A stretch of 64,000 bases of DNA from Paenibacillus_I sp035510375 (GTDB taxonomy: Bacteria > Bacillota > Bacilli > Paenibacillales > Paenibacillaceae). The translations under genes were made by a program, and so were the position numbers. Positions within the stretch are counted from its first letter, which is position 1, and each line of letters opens with the position of its first letter. The stretch lies in the NCBI RefSeq assembly GCF_035510375.1, contig NZ_DATKHG010000067.1; one strand, given 5' to 3'. The notes under the pieces were generated by a model that searched no databases, had not been told where the DNA came from, and saw nothing but the letters and a program-made list of their open reading frames with translations. Below, piece after piece: positions 41,964-52,118 of the stretch.

Positions 41964-44279
41964 ATGATTTTCCTTAAACGGATACGGCAATACCGGGTTT
42001 ACCGCAGATTGGTTCTGTCTTATTTGCTGCTGCTGACGGTTACGATCACACTGCTCTCGTTCATACTCTATTCGATGTTTTCCGCGAGGGCGGTACAGGA
42101 AATCGACCGTTCTTCCAAGCAAATGCTGGCCCAGGTCAGCTATACGGCGAATGTGGTGTACGACCAGATTCAGGACGTCACCGGACAGTTGCTCAGTGAT
42201 AATGAGATTATGTCGTTCCTGTACGCCAAAACGGACAGCAAGACGGTCGACTACACCGCCAACCTGTTTCTGAACCGCATTCAAGGAGTCTACCCTTTCA
42301 TTAAGAACTTAAGCGTATACAATTTCACAACCGGCGCCTATATCGACTCCCTGGGCTTGCAGCCGGATCCGAATATCGCGACCGCGGACGGCACGAACAC
42401 GTTCGGCTTCTACCCCCGTAAGGTGGATTCCGTCACAGGCAAAACCTCCTACAGGCTGCTGACGTTCAAAATCATTCCGGAGCGCTCCTTCGCCGAGACG
42501 CCCGCCTCCGCGATCGTCGTCGATCTCGATGAATCATACATTCGCAACACGATGCGGAATCTTAGCGGCTCCGCCAAAGATTCGCTTACATTCGTCATGG
42601 ACGCGTCAGGCACCGTGCTGTCACACTCGAATCCGGAGTATTTCATGGCGGATTACGCCTCCGAACACGATTACGTGCGCGACATTCTCGCCGATACGGA
42701 CGGACAGGGGAGCTTCGTACGGAACCTCGACAGGGAAAAGTATCTGGTGACCTACATCAAATCGTCCAACCTGGACTGGTATTTCGTCAGCGTTCGCCCG
42801 TACGCGGAGCTCATCTCCAACATCTACGAGCTGCGCAACTGGACGATCCTCGTAGTCGTGCTGCTTGTCCTTGCCGGCGCGGTGACATCGTTCATGCTTT
42901 CCGGCAATATTTACAATCCGATCAGAACGCTGCTGGACAAGGTCAATTCGACCGGAGGTCCGCCAACCGCCACCGCTTTAATGCGCTATGACGAATACGA
43001 GATGCTGACCGAAGCGTTCACGGAGAAAATCGAAATGGCGAAGTCGATGGAATCGACGATCGACCGTTCCGCCCGCGCGCTCAAGGACAGCTATCTCGCC
43101 CTGCTGCTCAAGGGCAACGCCAATAAAATCGCGGTATCCGCCGAGATGAAGCGCGAGTGGGAAAGCCGGCTGAACGGGCCTTGCCTGACGGTCATCCTTT
43201 TCAAAATCGACCGTTACGCCGCTTTCCGCGAACAGTACGATTCCTACAACAGGGGACTGATCCGGTTTGCCGTCAGCAACATCGCGCATGAGCTGCTCAG
43301 CCGGTCTTGCCGCAGCGATGTGGCGAATGCGGACGAGGATGAGACGGCGCTTATCCTGCAATCGGAGCAGCCGCTTCACGAAGATCACCTGCACCTTGTG
43401 CTCGGCGAGATCCAGGACGCGGTCCATCATTACTACGGCATCGGCTTGTCGGTCGCGATCGGCGATCCGTGCGGCGCGGTCAGCGAGATTCGCGATTCGT
43501 ACAAATCGGCGCAGGATTGCATCGAATCCCGGCTTTTTCTCGGGCATGGCTGCCTGGCAAGCAGGACGACGATGCACCGGGCAGGGACGGAGCAGGCTCC
43601 GCGTTATCCGTCCGCGATCGAGAAAAAGCTGATCGACGCCGTCAAGCTCGGCCGTCAGCCGGCGATTCGCACACACGTATCGGAATTCAAGGCATATCTG
43701 ACCGGATGCACCTATACAAGCGCCATGCAGTACACGAACTTCCTCATGCTCGGCATCATCAAGGAGTTCGAGTACATTACCGAGTGGTGGGGCGTCGATG
43801 CCGATCAACTGTATCGTACCCTGGACGAATTCCGCGCAGTCGAGACGCTGGAGGACATCGAGCAGATGATCACCGCGCTGGCCGCCCGCATCGTCGACAT
43901 GCTCGAGGAGAACCGGAAGAACACGACCGTCGCCAAAAACGCCAAGCTGATCGAAGAAATTCAGCAGTTCGTCAGGGAGCAGTACGCCGAGCACGGGCTT
44001 TCGCTGGAAGCCGCGGCGGACCATGTCGGGTTCTCGGCCGGCTACATCGGCAAGTTGTTCAAGAGCATGACCGGCTCGACGTTCAACGATTACGTCACCC
44101 ATATCCGGATGGAGGAGGCCAAAACGTTCCTTGCCGCGACGAACGATTCGGTCGCGCATATCGGCGAGCGGGTCGGCGTGTACAATGTGCCGTATTTTAC
44201 GACGCTGTTCAAAAAGAAATACGGCATGACGCCTTCCCAATACAGGGAGCAAGCCGCCAAGGAGCAGGATCCGGTATAG
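41964..44279 (+). CDS. Membrane-anchored AraC-family regulator
   Basis: One-component sensor-regulator of about 771 aa. A transmembrane segment near residues 14-37, a ~240-residue extracellular sensor region and a second segment near 278-300 precede a linker; the last ~100 residues form two AraC-type helix-turn-helix motifs (SAGYIGKLFKSMTGSTFNDY and YNVPYFTTLFKKKYGMTPSQYRE). There is no receiver or kinase domain, so it would sense an extracellular ligand and bind DNA from the membrane, as in similar Paenibacillus proteins. ATG 41964 follows GGGGGTGAGG; a GTG at 41949 is possible. It most likely activates the LplBC transporter locus downstream. Confidence 0.87.
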   Translation: MIFLKRIRQYRVYRRLVLSYLLLLTVTITLLSFILYSMFSARAVQEIDRSSKQMLAQVSYTANVVYDQIQDVTGQLLSDNEIMSFLYAKTDSKTVDYTANLFLNRIQGVYPFIKNLSVYNFTTGAYIDSLGLQPDPNIATADGTNTFGFYPRKVDSVTGKTSYRLLTFKIIPERSFAETPASAIVVDLDESYIRNTMRNLSGSAKDSLTFVMDASGTVLSHSNPEYFMADYASEHDYVRDILADTDGQGSFVRNLDREKYLVTYIKSSNLDWYFVSVRPYAELISNIYELRNWTILVVVLLVLAGAVTSFMLSGNIYNPIRTLLDKVNSTGGPPTATALMRYDEYEMLTEAFTEKIEMAKSMESTIDRSARALKDSYLALLLKGNANKIAVSAEMKREWESRLNGPCLTVILFKIDRYAAFREQYDSYNRGLIRFAVSNIAHELLSRSCRSDVANADEDETALILQSEQPLHEDHLHLVLGEIQDAVHHYYGIGLSVAIGDPCGAVSEIRDSYKSAQDCIESRLFLGHGCLASRTTMHRAGTEQAPRYPSAIEKKLIDAVKLGRQPAIRTHVSEFKAYLTGCTYTSAMQYTNFLMLGIIKEFEYITEWWGVDADQLYRTLDEFRAVETLEDIEQMITALAARIVDMLEENRKNTTVAKNAKLIEEIQQFVREQYAEHGLSLEAAADHVGFSAGYIGKLFKSMTGSTFNDYVTHIRMEEAKTFLAATNDSVAHIGERVGVYNVPYFTTLFKKKYGMTPSQYREQAAKEQDPV

Positions 44280-44352
44280 CGGGTCCCGACGCGCGCCTTC
44301 CCGGCGCGCGTTGCGGCACCGCATCGCGGCTGTCGGGGCAAGGCGGTACAAA

Positions 44353-44396
44353 AAGCGATTAAGCGGCGGATTTCCGTCGCTTAATCGCTTTTTTAA
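44353..44396 (+). terminator. Intrinsic terminator after the AraC regulator
   Basis: AAGCGATTAAGCG and CGCTTAATCGCTT form a long stem (44353-44390) with inner pairs CGGA/TCCG, then TTTTTT. A second GC-rich hairpin (ACGCGCGCC/GGCGCGCGT, near 44289-44311) precedes it. The transporter genes beyond therefore need their own promoter in 44397-44505. Confidence 0.9.
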
Positions 44397-44520
44397 CACG
44401 CAGTGCGCGATTTTGAAAGCCGGTTCTCCGATTAGTGAAAGCATCGCCGAAAGTCGAAATTTACAGCTCCAGCCCCGCCCGGTATGATTCAATCAACGAA
44501 CGAGGCAAGGAGTGCTGACG

Positions 44521-45477
44521 ATGGAAAATCCTTCTGTGGCCGACCGGCCGAGATCGGGCAAGCGCCCCGGCTTCCTCCGCGAAATCGCGAGAAACCGTTA
44601 TTCGTATTTGCTCATCTTGCCGGCGATGGTGTACGTATTCATTTTCTCTTACGCGACTTACCCGTATTTGCTGATTGCCTTTCAACGGTTCAATTATCAG
44701 AAGGGGCTTCTGGGCAGCGAGTGGGTCGGGTTCGACAATTTCGTGTTTTTCTTCCGCTCGAACGCCGCGCTGGCCGTCACCTGGAACACGATCAAGCTCA
44801 ACGTGCTGTTTTTGATCTTCGTTACCTTTTTCGCGGTCGCGCTGGCCTTGTTATTTAATGAAATCCGCAACAAGTTTTTCATCAAGCTGGCGCAGACGAC
44901 GATGATTTTCCCCAGCTTCCTGTCATGGATCATCGTCAGCTATATGATGTACAGCCTGTTCACGATGGATTTCGGGATCATCAACCAGATCATACAGGCG
45001 TTCGGCGGCGAGCCGGTGAACTGGTATTCGAAGGCCGAGGCGTGGCCTTCCATTCTGGTCGGGATGAAGGTGTGGAAGGAAGCGGGCATGGCGTCGATCA
45101 TTTACCTCGCGGCCATTACCGGCATCGACGGCTCGCTGTATGAATCGGCGGATATCGACGGCGCATCCCGCTGGCAAAAAATGATCCGGATCACGCTGCC
45201 GCTCATCGCCCCGACCATCGCCATATTAACGCTGCTGAACCTCGGCAAAATTTTCTACGGCGATTTCGGCATGATCTATGCGATTATCGGAGATAACGGC
45301 GTGCTGTATCCGACGACCGACGTTATCGACACCTATGTGTTCCGCGCCTTGCGCCAGATCGGCGATCCTTCGAACGCCGCGGCCGTAGGCCTGTTCCAAT
45401 CGACGGTCGGCCTGCTGCTCGTGTTCGGCGCCAACTGGCTGACGCGCAGATTTTTCAAGGAAGGGGCGCTCTACTAA
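44521..45477 (+). CDS. Sugar ABC transporter permease (LplB-like)
   Basis: Membrane permease of 318 aa, six predicted transmembrane segments, of the LplB/YteP type common in Bacillota glycan loci. The EAA-type loop is YESADIDGASRWQKMIRITLPL near residues 215-236. ATG 44521 lies eight bases after AAGGAG; an upstream GTG at 44512 is less well placed. It overlaps the next permease gene by one base. Confidence 0.92.
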   Translation: MENPSVADRPRSGKRPGFLREIARNRYSYLLILPAMVYVFIFSYATYPYLLIAFQRFNYQKGLLGSEWVGFDNFVFFFRSNAALAVTWNTIKLNVLFLIFVTFFAVALALLFNEIRNKFFIKLAQTTMIFPSFLSWIIVSYMMYSLFTMDFGIINQIIQAFGGEPVNWYSKAEAWPSILVGMKVWKEAGMASIIYLAAITGIDGSLYESADIDGASRWQKMIRITLPLIAPTIAILTLLNLGKIFYGDFGMIYAIIGDNGVLYPTTDVIDTYVFRALRQIGDPSNAAAVGLFQSTVGLLLVFGANWLTRRFFKEGALY

Positions 45478-46355
45478 TGGTGACGCGAAACCGTTTCAGC
45501 TTCGGTACGATCGCCGTCTATACCGCTTTGACGCTGTTCTCCATCGCCAGCTTGCTGCCGATGGTCCTGACGCTCATGGTTTCCTTCACGGCGGAGGACG
45601 CGATCACGAAAAACGGCTACAGCCTGTTCCCGGAGGCGTTCTCGCTGGACGGCTACCGGACGATTTTCGTCAACTCCGCGCTTATATTCAAAGGCTACGC
45701 GGTATCGATTTTCGTTACGGCGGCCGGCTCGGCGATCGCCTTGATCATCACGGCGCTGGCGGCCTACCCGATGTCCAATCCGAATGTGAAGTACCGCAAT
45801 TTCCTGGCGCTCTACTTCTTCGTTACGATGCTGTTCAACGGCGGCCTGGTGCCCTGGTACCTGATGAGCACGAAGCTGGGGCTGACCGACAACCTTTTGG
45901 CCTTGATCGTGCCGACGCTGATGTTCAACGCCTTCAACATGTTTCTGGTGAAGAATTTCATGGAAGGGCTGCCGGAAGCGCTGCGCGAATCGGCCTATCT
46001 CGACGGCGCGAACGATCTGCGGATCGTTTTCCGGATCTACATGCCGTTGTGCGTGCCCGTTCTGGCGACCGTCGCCCTGTTCTACGCGCTCGCTTACTGG
46101 AACGACTGGTTCAACGCGATCATGCTGGTCGGCAACAAAGATTTGTATCCGCTGCAGTACATCCTGTTCCAGCTGCGCTCCAACATTCAGATGCTTGAGA
46201 TGCTGCCGACCGGGGCAAGCTCCGAGTACACGCTGCCGGCCGAATCGGCCAAAATGGCGACGGTCATCATCACGATCGGCCCGATCGCGTTCCTGTATCC
46301 GTATCTTCAGCGGTATTTCGTGAAAGGGCTTGTCATCGGTTCCGTAAAAGGCTGA
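45477..46355 (+). CDS. Sugar ABC transporter permease (LplC/YtcP-like)
   Basis: Second permease, 292 aa, six predicted transmembrane segments. The EAA-type loop is ESAYLDGANDLRIVFRIYMPL near residues 172-192, and the C-terminus YFVKGLVIGSVKG is characteristic. The start ATG 45477 overlaps the preceding stop. It works with the LplB-like subunit and an ATPase encoded elsewhere. Confidence 0.92.
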   Translation: MVTRNRFSFGTIAVYTALTLFSIASLLPMVLTLMVSFTAEDAITKNGYSLFPEAFSLDGYRTIFVNSALIFKGYAVSIFVTAAGSAIALIITALAAYPMSNPNVKYRNFLALYFFVTMLFNGGLVPWYLMSTKLGLTDNLLALIVPTLMFNAFNMFLVKNFMEGLPEALRESAYLDGANDLRIVFRIYMPLCVPVLATVALFYALAYWNDWFNAIMLVGNKDLYPLQYILFQLRSNIQMLEMLPTGASSEYTLPAESAKMATVIITIGPIAFLYPYLQRYFVKGLVIGSVKG

Positions 46356-46448
46356 CCGCGGGGTATGGACGGTTGAAATCGCAAAGCCGATATGTTCCCC
46401 GCCAGGGGTTCATATATAAACCATTTTCATTATAAGGAGAGGGTCCAG

Positions 46449-48008
46449 TTGAAAAAGGCATCGACAATCATGCTGTTTCTCGTCATGCTGGCCGGTTTGC
46501 TGGCAGGCTGCGGCAGCAACGGCGGGTCGAACAATACGGCCGATGCGCCGAATGGCGCGAACAGCGCCGGCAGCGGCAATACGGCGGGCACGGATGCGTC
46601 CAAAGAAGAAGTGGTCACGCTCAAATACGTGATTCCGGGCACCGAGCCGAAGGAATGGCCGGCCGTTAAGGAAGCCGTCAACAAGAAGCTGCTGGAGGAC
46701 GGCGTCAACGTGCAGATCGAGAAGGAATACATCGATTGGGGCGCCTGGGAGCAGAAAATCAATCTGAAGCTGTCCACGAACGAAGAATTCGACATGTTCC
46801 ACGTCATGAACGACTGGGTCGGGCTGGCCAACTACGCCGGACGCGGCGCGCTCAAGGACATTACGAAAGAGGTCGAGCAGTACGGGCCCAATCTGAAAAA
46901 GGTCATCCCCGAATCCGTATGGAGCGGCGTGACGAAGGAAGGCAAAATCTACGGCGTGCCGGCGTACTGGTATGAATCGGCCGTGGACGGATCGATCACG
47001 ATCAACAAGTATTTGCTCGCGAAAGCAGGGGCCAAAACCTCGTTCGCGAACCGCCAGGAAATGCTGGACGCGATGGATCAGGTGAACAAGAACCTCAACA
47101 TGAAGCTGACGATTCCGATCCGGGGCGGCACGGCGGGACCGGCGGACATTTTCCAGCGGACCTATGATACGTACCCGTTCACCGTTCGCGACAATATCGC
47201 GTACATCGGCCAGGACGGCGTCGTCAAGAACTGGGTCGAAACCGACGAGTTCAAGCAGGATGCGGCCTGGTTCCGCCAGGCGTACGAGAAGCGGCTCGTG
47301 CACCCGGACGTGCTGACGATCAAGCAGGAGCAGATCGAGCAGCAGATCAAATCCGGCCAATACGTGTTCACGTTCGGGACGCCGAACAAGCTGACGGACG
47401 TGCAGAAGACGTACCCGGACATCAAGGACGAGGATATCGAGCTCATTCGCCTCAACCCCGAGAAGCCGCGCTACCGGATGGTCAATGCGAAGAATATCAA
47501 CGTCGTTGCGGCCAACAGCAAGAACCCGGCGGCGGCCGTCAAGTTCCTGAACTGGCTGTACGACAACCAGGACAACTATGACCTGTTCATGTACGGCATC
47601 GAAGGCACCACTTATAAAAAGGTCGGCGACCGCGGCATCGAGACCGTGATCGATCCGAAGACGAATACGCCGCTCTATATCCAGGACGACTGGATGATCG
47701 GTAACCTGAATTTCATCCGCGTCGACCAGAATCTGCTGACGGCGAACAAGAAGCTGTTCGAGGCCGATCCGGAGGCGCAAAATTTCTTCGCCGCCGACTT
47801 CTTCTTCGATCCGGCGCCGGTGAAGGCGGAAATGGCTAACGTGCAGGCGGTGTTCACCTCCGACGTGTCGCCGATCTACCGCGGCGTCGTCGACTTCGAC
47901 AAGAACATCAAGGCCGCGCAGGACAAATTGAAATCGGCCGGAATCGATAAGGTGCTGGCCGAGTACCAGAAGCAGCTGGACGCTTACAAGGCGACACTTA
48001 CGAAGTAA
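46449..48008 (+). CDS. Oligosaccharide-binding lipoprotein (LplA/YtcQ-like)
   Basis: Solute-binding lipoprotein of 519 aa. The signal ends in the lipobox LLAGC (Cys near residue 21), followed by a Gly/Asn/Ser linker. The mature protein has the long LplA-like form, with WGAWEQKINLKLSTNEEFDM and IYGVPAYWYESAVDGSITIN. I chose TTG 46449, 8 bases after AAGGAGAGGG, because the frame upstream does not resemble a signal peptide. A stem-loop follows. GH130 and DUF1861 in the same locus suggest that manno-oligosaccharides are the ligand; this is inference. Confidence 0.9.
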   Translation: MKKASTIMLFLVMLAGLLAGCGSNGGSNNTADAPNGANSAGSGNTAGTDASKEEVVTLKYVIPGTEPKEWPAVKEAVNKKLLEDGVNVQIEKEYIDWGAWEQKINLKLSTNEEFDMFHVMNDWVGLANYAGRGALKDITKEVEQYGPNLKKVIPESVWSGVTKEGKIYGVPAYWYESAVDGSITINKYLLAKAGAKTSFANRQEMLDAMDQVNKNLNMKLTIPIRGGTAGPADIFQRTYDTYPFTVRDNIAYIGQDGVVKNWVETDEFKQDAAWFRQAYEKRLVHPDVLTIKQEQIEQQIKSGQYVFTFGTPNKLTDVQKTYPDIKDEDIELIRLNPEKPRYRMVNAKNINVVAANSKNPAAAVKFLNWLYDNQDNYDLFMYGIEGTTYKKVGDRGIETVIDPKTNTPLYIQDDWMIGNLNFIRVDQNLLTANKKLFEADPEAQNFFAADFFFDPAPVKAEMANVQAVFTSDVSPIYRGVVDFDKNIKAAQDKLKSAGIDKVLAEYQKQLDAYKATLTK

Positions 48009-48050
48009 ACAGTAAGCGGAAAGCGAGAGCACTAGCACTGGCAGAAGGCG

Positions 48051-48085
48051 TGGCCCCTAGCGATTGGTTTATCGATTAGGGGCCA
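48051..48085 (+). promoter_or_regulatory. Stem-loop after the binding-protein gene
   Basis: TGGCCCCTA (48051-48059) pairs with TAGGGGCCA (48077-48085); inner bases CGAT/ATCG can extend it. No T-run follows, so an mRNA-stabilising or processing role is more likely than termination. Third such hairpin behind a binding-protein gene in this window. Confidence 0.65.
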
Positions 48086-48190
48086 TGACTTTAGCTGCAT
48101 GACCCGAGATGTAAAGGACGGTGTGTCTGAGGCTGATTGGAACCGTGGGGGCGGAAGCAATGAACGGACATCGGGGAGGATGAAAATTTG

Positions 48191-51100
48191 ATGAAAAAGC
48201 ATATCGCGGCCTGGCTGGTGCTGTGCCTGGTATTGGGTGTGACGGTTGTGCCCGGCCGCGGCTACACGGCCGAGACGAGCATTGTCAATTACGCGGTGGA
48301 GAACGGCGATCTCGCTGAGGGCTTGACGGGCTGGGACACCGGCGATGCTTCCAAGTTTACGGCGGAGCAGCGTCTGACGCTGAAGCAGGGCGCCGCTTTG
48401 TGGCGGCCGATCGCGATAACGGGCGGTGAAAGCGCGCCTTCGGCGGGCGATACGGTGTATGCGCGGGCGACGGTGGTGCTGAACAGCGACGTCACGGTCG
48501 ACGACAATGTGCTGATCCGGATGAACGCCGGCGGCACGCTGGCGGAAATCAACGACTTCACCGGCGTCGAGCGCGGCCGGGAGGTTGAGCTGACGACCAA
48601 GTTTGTCGGGGGCGGCGGTGTCATTCCGGCCGGTCAGAGCGATCTGTGGATCGAGATCCATAACGATACGCCGGGCACGATCGAGCTTGCCAAGCTGGAA
48701 GTGTGGGGCGAGCGCGATGAGGACGGCGCGGGCGGCGCGGCAGCCGTGATTAAGCCTTACGCGACGTATGATTTTGCCGAAGGCATGGCGGGCTGGGAGC
48801 ACAACGGAGCGGACAAATCGTACCTGACCGGCTCGCTGCTGATGCAGCCGGGCGCGGCGGCGTGGCGCAGCGTGCCGTTCGGCAGCGGGAGCGATCAGCC
48901 GGCGGCGGGCGACAAAGCAAGCGTTCGAGCCGAGTTGTTCGTAGCGGACGGCGTGAACCGGACGGACGGCGTGTTCGTGCGGGTGCACGATGCCAAGGGC
49001 ACGGTGATCGACGTCAACAATATCGCGGATACGCCGCGCGGCGCATGGTTCGAGGCGAGGGATGCGTCGCGCAGCAACGGCGGCGTTCTACGCGACGACG
49101 CCTCCGAGATTTGGATCGAGCTGCATAACGAGACGGACAAGCCGGTGCGCATCCGCAATGTCGGCATCTCGGCCGAGCGCGAGGAATCGATGACGAAATA
49201 CGACGTCAACGGCGACGGCGCGGTAGATGAGCGTGACGAGCAGGCATTGAAGGCAATGATTGACCGCGGCGGTGCCGGCGGAGCGGATCTGCGGTTTGAC
49301 TATGATGCGGACGGCGAGCTGACCGGCAAGGACGTGTCCTTTTTTCGCAAATACGGGCTGAAGCGCGCTGATGAAGTGTATCTGAACCTGAAGCATTTCA
49401 ATTTCATGAACGAGAAGATTACGCTGGACGGCGTTCCGATGTTCGTGACGCATTTGTACTCGGAGCCGATCGACCGGGGCGATTTGACGAAGGGCTATGA
49501 GTGGGTCGGCGATCCGCAGGAGGGCTTCTCCGCGGTGGACGATGTGTCGCGGGCGGTCATCGCGTACGTCGAGCATTATAAAACATACGGCGACGCGTAC
49601 AGCTACGACATGATCAAGCGCGGCCTGGAGTTTCTGATGTGGATGCAGTATGAGGACGGCGACTTCGACAATTTTGTCGCGAAGGATGCGGACGGCACCA
49701 TTCGTGTGAAGGACAGCCAGTCCTCGCAAAAAAGCTTCAGCTGGTGGGCGGTGCGCGCTTACGAGGCGATGGGCACGGCGCTGCCGCAGCTGGCGGACGC
49801 GGATGCCGCGCTGGCGGAGCGGGTTGAGGAGCGGCTGGAGCTGAGCCTGAACCGGTTGAAGCAGCTGACTGACCCGGCGTACGGCGAGTATTACACCGTC
49901 GGCGATGTCAAGGCGGCGAAGTGGCTGCTGATGGGCGATGTGTGGGTGTCATCGCTGGCGGTCAACGCTTTGTATGAGCACTATGCGGCTACGGACGATC
50001 CGGCGGTTAAGGCGGCGATTCGCGATTCGATGCGGAAGCTTGGGGAAGGGATCTACCTGGCGCAAGGAGGCTCGTCCTTCCGCGACTTCCCGTACGGCGG
50101 CATTATGCATCTCTATAACGGCTCGACGAATCCCGACCTGTGGGAGGAATGGGGCAGCATCCAGGTGCGGGCGCTGGCATTCGCCGGCCAAATTGCCGGT
50201 GAGCGGCAGTGGATTGAGGCGGCCGAACTGGCGGCGGACAGCTTTCTGAGCGACCTGCTCATCTCCGGACGCGCCGAGAAACTGAGCCCGAACAAGAAGC
50301 CTTACCCGTTGATCAATTACGGAACGGCGAGCTACGTCGATAATCTGCTGGCGCTGTACGAGGTGACCGGCAAAGAGAAGTATGCGGCGCTGGCCGGTAT
50401 TGCGGGCTCCTGGTGGACCGGCAACAACGTGCGCAATTTTCCGATGTTCGATCAGAAGAATGGCTACGCCTACGACGGCCTGTACGACACCGAGGTGAAC
50501 ATCAACAGCGGCGGCGAGTCGGTTGATGAAGCGCTGCGGGCGCTGCTGCGGATTCAGGAGAACCCGGTCGCGCGGTCGTATTTGCAAGGCGTAACGACAA
50601 GCGCGGTTAAGGCGGATGTGGTGGAGATCGAGAAGCTGTATATGGATGCGGCTCCGCCGGATGCCGCGATGGCGCTGCCGAACGGTGAGCTGAATGTGCC
50701 GGAGAAGGCGCTGATGACGCAGGCCGCCGGCTCCGGAACGGACGAGGCGAAAATCTATGCGGACGCGCTGCAGGTCGGCGCGGGCACGGAAATTTACCCG
50801 GGCTGGAAGGGGCGGCAGACGCTGTTCGTCGCGGCGAACGGCCATAACAACATCAGGCTGTTCGACGGCGGCTCGATTGCAAGCGAAATTCCGGTCGGCG
50901 GCGGGGAGGGGCAATTTGCCGTCGGCGATTCCGTGAAGCTGCAGTTCAACGGGCGGGTGGAGTTCGACACCGCGCTGCGCGCGGAGGTAGTGGCGGTGGA
51001 CGGCGCCGGCGCGGAGACGATCGTCGCGGACGCCAACGATATGCGCTACCACGCGCGGACGTGGTACTCCGGCGCCGGCGCGGTGAAGACGACGCCGAGA

Positions 51101-51997
51101 ACGGCGATCCCGGCCGGGACGGTGAAGCTGGTCGTACGGTTCGCCGTGGATGCGGGCAATCCGAATCCGTATGAAGGCTACGCATCGATCGCCGATCTGA
51201 AGCTGTTCAAAATGTCGGTGCCCGAGGTGCGGTACGCCAATCCGGACGTGTCCGGCGGCGGCTATGTGGAAATGCCCGTGGGCCAGTCGAAAACGTATGC
51301 GATAACCGTGCCGCAAGCGGGCGTATACGACATCATGCTGAGCTCGGTCGCGGCCGGCGGCGAAGGTGCCGACTCGCAGGCAGCTGTCGGGTTCGATGAC
51401 GGCGCCGCCCTTACTGTGCCGCTGGCGGGCGCGCCGGAAGGCCGCGTCACGATGAAGCGGATCGGCACGGTGAAGTTGGCGGCAGGGGAGCATCAGCTGC
51501 AGCTGGCGAATCCGAGCGATACGGCGACGGCGAATATCGATGCGCTTGTGCTGTACCCGGTGGAGACGTCCCTCGTTGTTGCGACACCTGACGGGCGGCA
51601 AACCAAGGTGGTCCGGGACAGCGTCAGCGGCACGCTGTTCGTCGGAACGCCGGAGCAAGCGGCGGCCCGCGACCGCATACGGGTGGAGTCGAAGGATGAA
51701 GGTGTGCGCGAAGGTAAAAAGGTGACCGTCAGCGGCAAAGTGACCGACACGGCCGGCAAGGCGGTATCGGGCCGGAAGCTGACGGTCACGGTGGGGGGCC
51801 GGTCGGCTAAAGCGACGACCTCGAAGAACGGCGAGTTCAAGGCGCATGTGAAGCTGCCTGACTCGATCGGCCTCGGCCGGCACCGGATCACGGTGACGAG
51901 CGCCGCAGGCGAAGGCACCGCCTGGATTGAAGTAACCGCCAAGCCCGGGGACCGCGAAGCTGACGGCGACGATGATCGTGCCGGGGAAGGTGAATGA
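48191..51997 (+). CDS. Large secreted multidomain protein with dockerin-like and toroid regions
   Basis: Secreted protein of 1268 aa. A signal peptide covers about residues 1-27. Two similar beta-sandwich domains (about 28-175 and 190-330) are carbohydrate-binding-like. Residues ~335-392 form a dockerin-like pair of calcium loops (DVNGDGAVDERDEQALKAMI and FDYDADGELTGKDVSFFRKYG). Residues ~395-810 form helical hairpins with conserved Trp/Asp as in (alpha/alpha)6 glycosidases, then more beta-sandwich domains and a carboxypeptidase-regulatory-like C-terminus with an acidic tail. No S-layer or LPXTG anchor was seen. The substrate is unknown but presumably the polymer whose fragments the adjacent importer takes up. 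ATG 48191 follows GGGGAGGA. Confidence 0.6.
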   Translation: MKKHIAAWLVLCLVLGVTVVPGRGYTAETSIVNYAVENGDLAEGLTGWDTGDASKFTAEQRLTLKQGAALWRPIAITGGESAPSAGDTVYARATVVLNSDVTVDDNVLIRMNAGGTLAEINDFTGVERGREVELTTKFVGGGGVIPAGQSDLWIEIHNDTPGTIELAKLEVWGERDEDGAGGAAAVIKPYATYDFAEGMAGWEHNGADKSYLTGSLLMQPGAAAWRSVPFGSGSDQPAAGDKASVRAELFVADGVNRTDGVFVRVHDAKGTVIDVNNIADTPRGAWFEARDASRSNGGVLRDDASEIWIELHNETDKPVRIRNVGISAEREESMTKYDVNGDGAVDERDEQALKAMIDRGGAGGADLRFDYDADGELTGKDVSFFRKYGLKRADEVYLNLKHFNFMNEKITLDGVPMFVTHLYSEPIDRGDLTKGYEWVGDPQEGFSAVDDVSRAVIAYVEHYKTYGDAYSYDMIKRGLEFLMWMQYEDGDFDNFVAKDADGTIRVKDSQSSQKSFSWWAVRAYEAMGTALPQLADADAALAERVEERLELSLNRLKQLTDPAYGEYYTVGDVKAAKWLLMGDVWVSSLAVNALYEHYAATDDPAVKAAIRDSMRKLGEGIYLAQGGSSFRDFPYGGIMHLYNGSTNPDLWEEWGSIQVRALAFAGQIAGERQWIEAAELAADSFLSDLLISGRAEKLSPNKKPYPLINYGTASYVDNLLALYEVTGKEKYAALAGIAGSWWTGNNVRNFPMFDQKNGYAYDGLYDTEVNINSGGESVDEALRALLRIQENPVARSYLQGVTTSAVKADVVEIEKLYMDAAPPDAAMALPNGELNVPEKALMTQAAGSGTDEAKIYADALQVGAGTEIYPGWKGRQTLFVAANGHNNIRLFDGGSIASEIPVGGGEGQFAVGDSVKLQFNGRVEFDTALRAEVVAVDGAGAETIVADANDMRYHARTWYSGAGAVKTTPRTAIPAGTVKLVVRFAVDAGNPNPYEGYASIADLKLFKMSVPEVRYANPDVSGGGYVEMPVGQSKTYAITVPQAGVYDIMLSSVAAGGEGADSQAAVGFDDGAALTVPLAGAPEGRVTMKRIGTVKLAAGEHQLQLANPSDTATANIDALVLYPVETSLVVATPDGRQTKVVRDSVSGTLFVGTPEQAAARDRIRVESKDEGVREGKKVTVSGKVTDTAGKAVSGRKLTVTVGGRSAKATTSKNGEFKAHVKLPDSIGLGRHRITVTSAAGEGTAWIEVTAKPGDREADGDDDRAGEGE

Positions 51998-52086
51998 ACG
52001 TGCTGGTGACCGGAACTGAACGTGCCGGCAACGGCCGGAACGGCGACAAGAACGATGACGACAACCGTGAGGATGATCGCGGTTGA
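51994..52086 (+). other. Thirty-codon ORF overlapping the end of the large gene
   Basis: ATG 51994 overlaps the TGA of the large gene (ATGA). The product, MNVLVTGTERAGNGRNGDKN and ten further charged residues, is similar in character to the acidic, Asp/Gly-rich tail just upstream. It may be the former continuation of that tail after a frame shift, or chance. No ribosome site of its own was found. Confidence 0.25.
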
Positions 52087-52118
52087 CACTACTTGTCCCG
52101 GCAACGGGGGATTGAGAC

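Noticed and set aside
46410..48038. Long minus-strand open frame opposite the third binding-protein gene
   Set aside because: Antisense to a clear lipoprotein gene; product has no recognisable domain.
49949..51883. Long minus-strand open frame opposite the secreted 1268-aa protein
   Set aside because: Arg/His-rich antisense frame over a gene with signal peptide and domains; no ribosome site.
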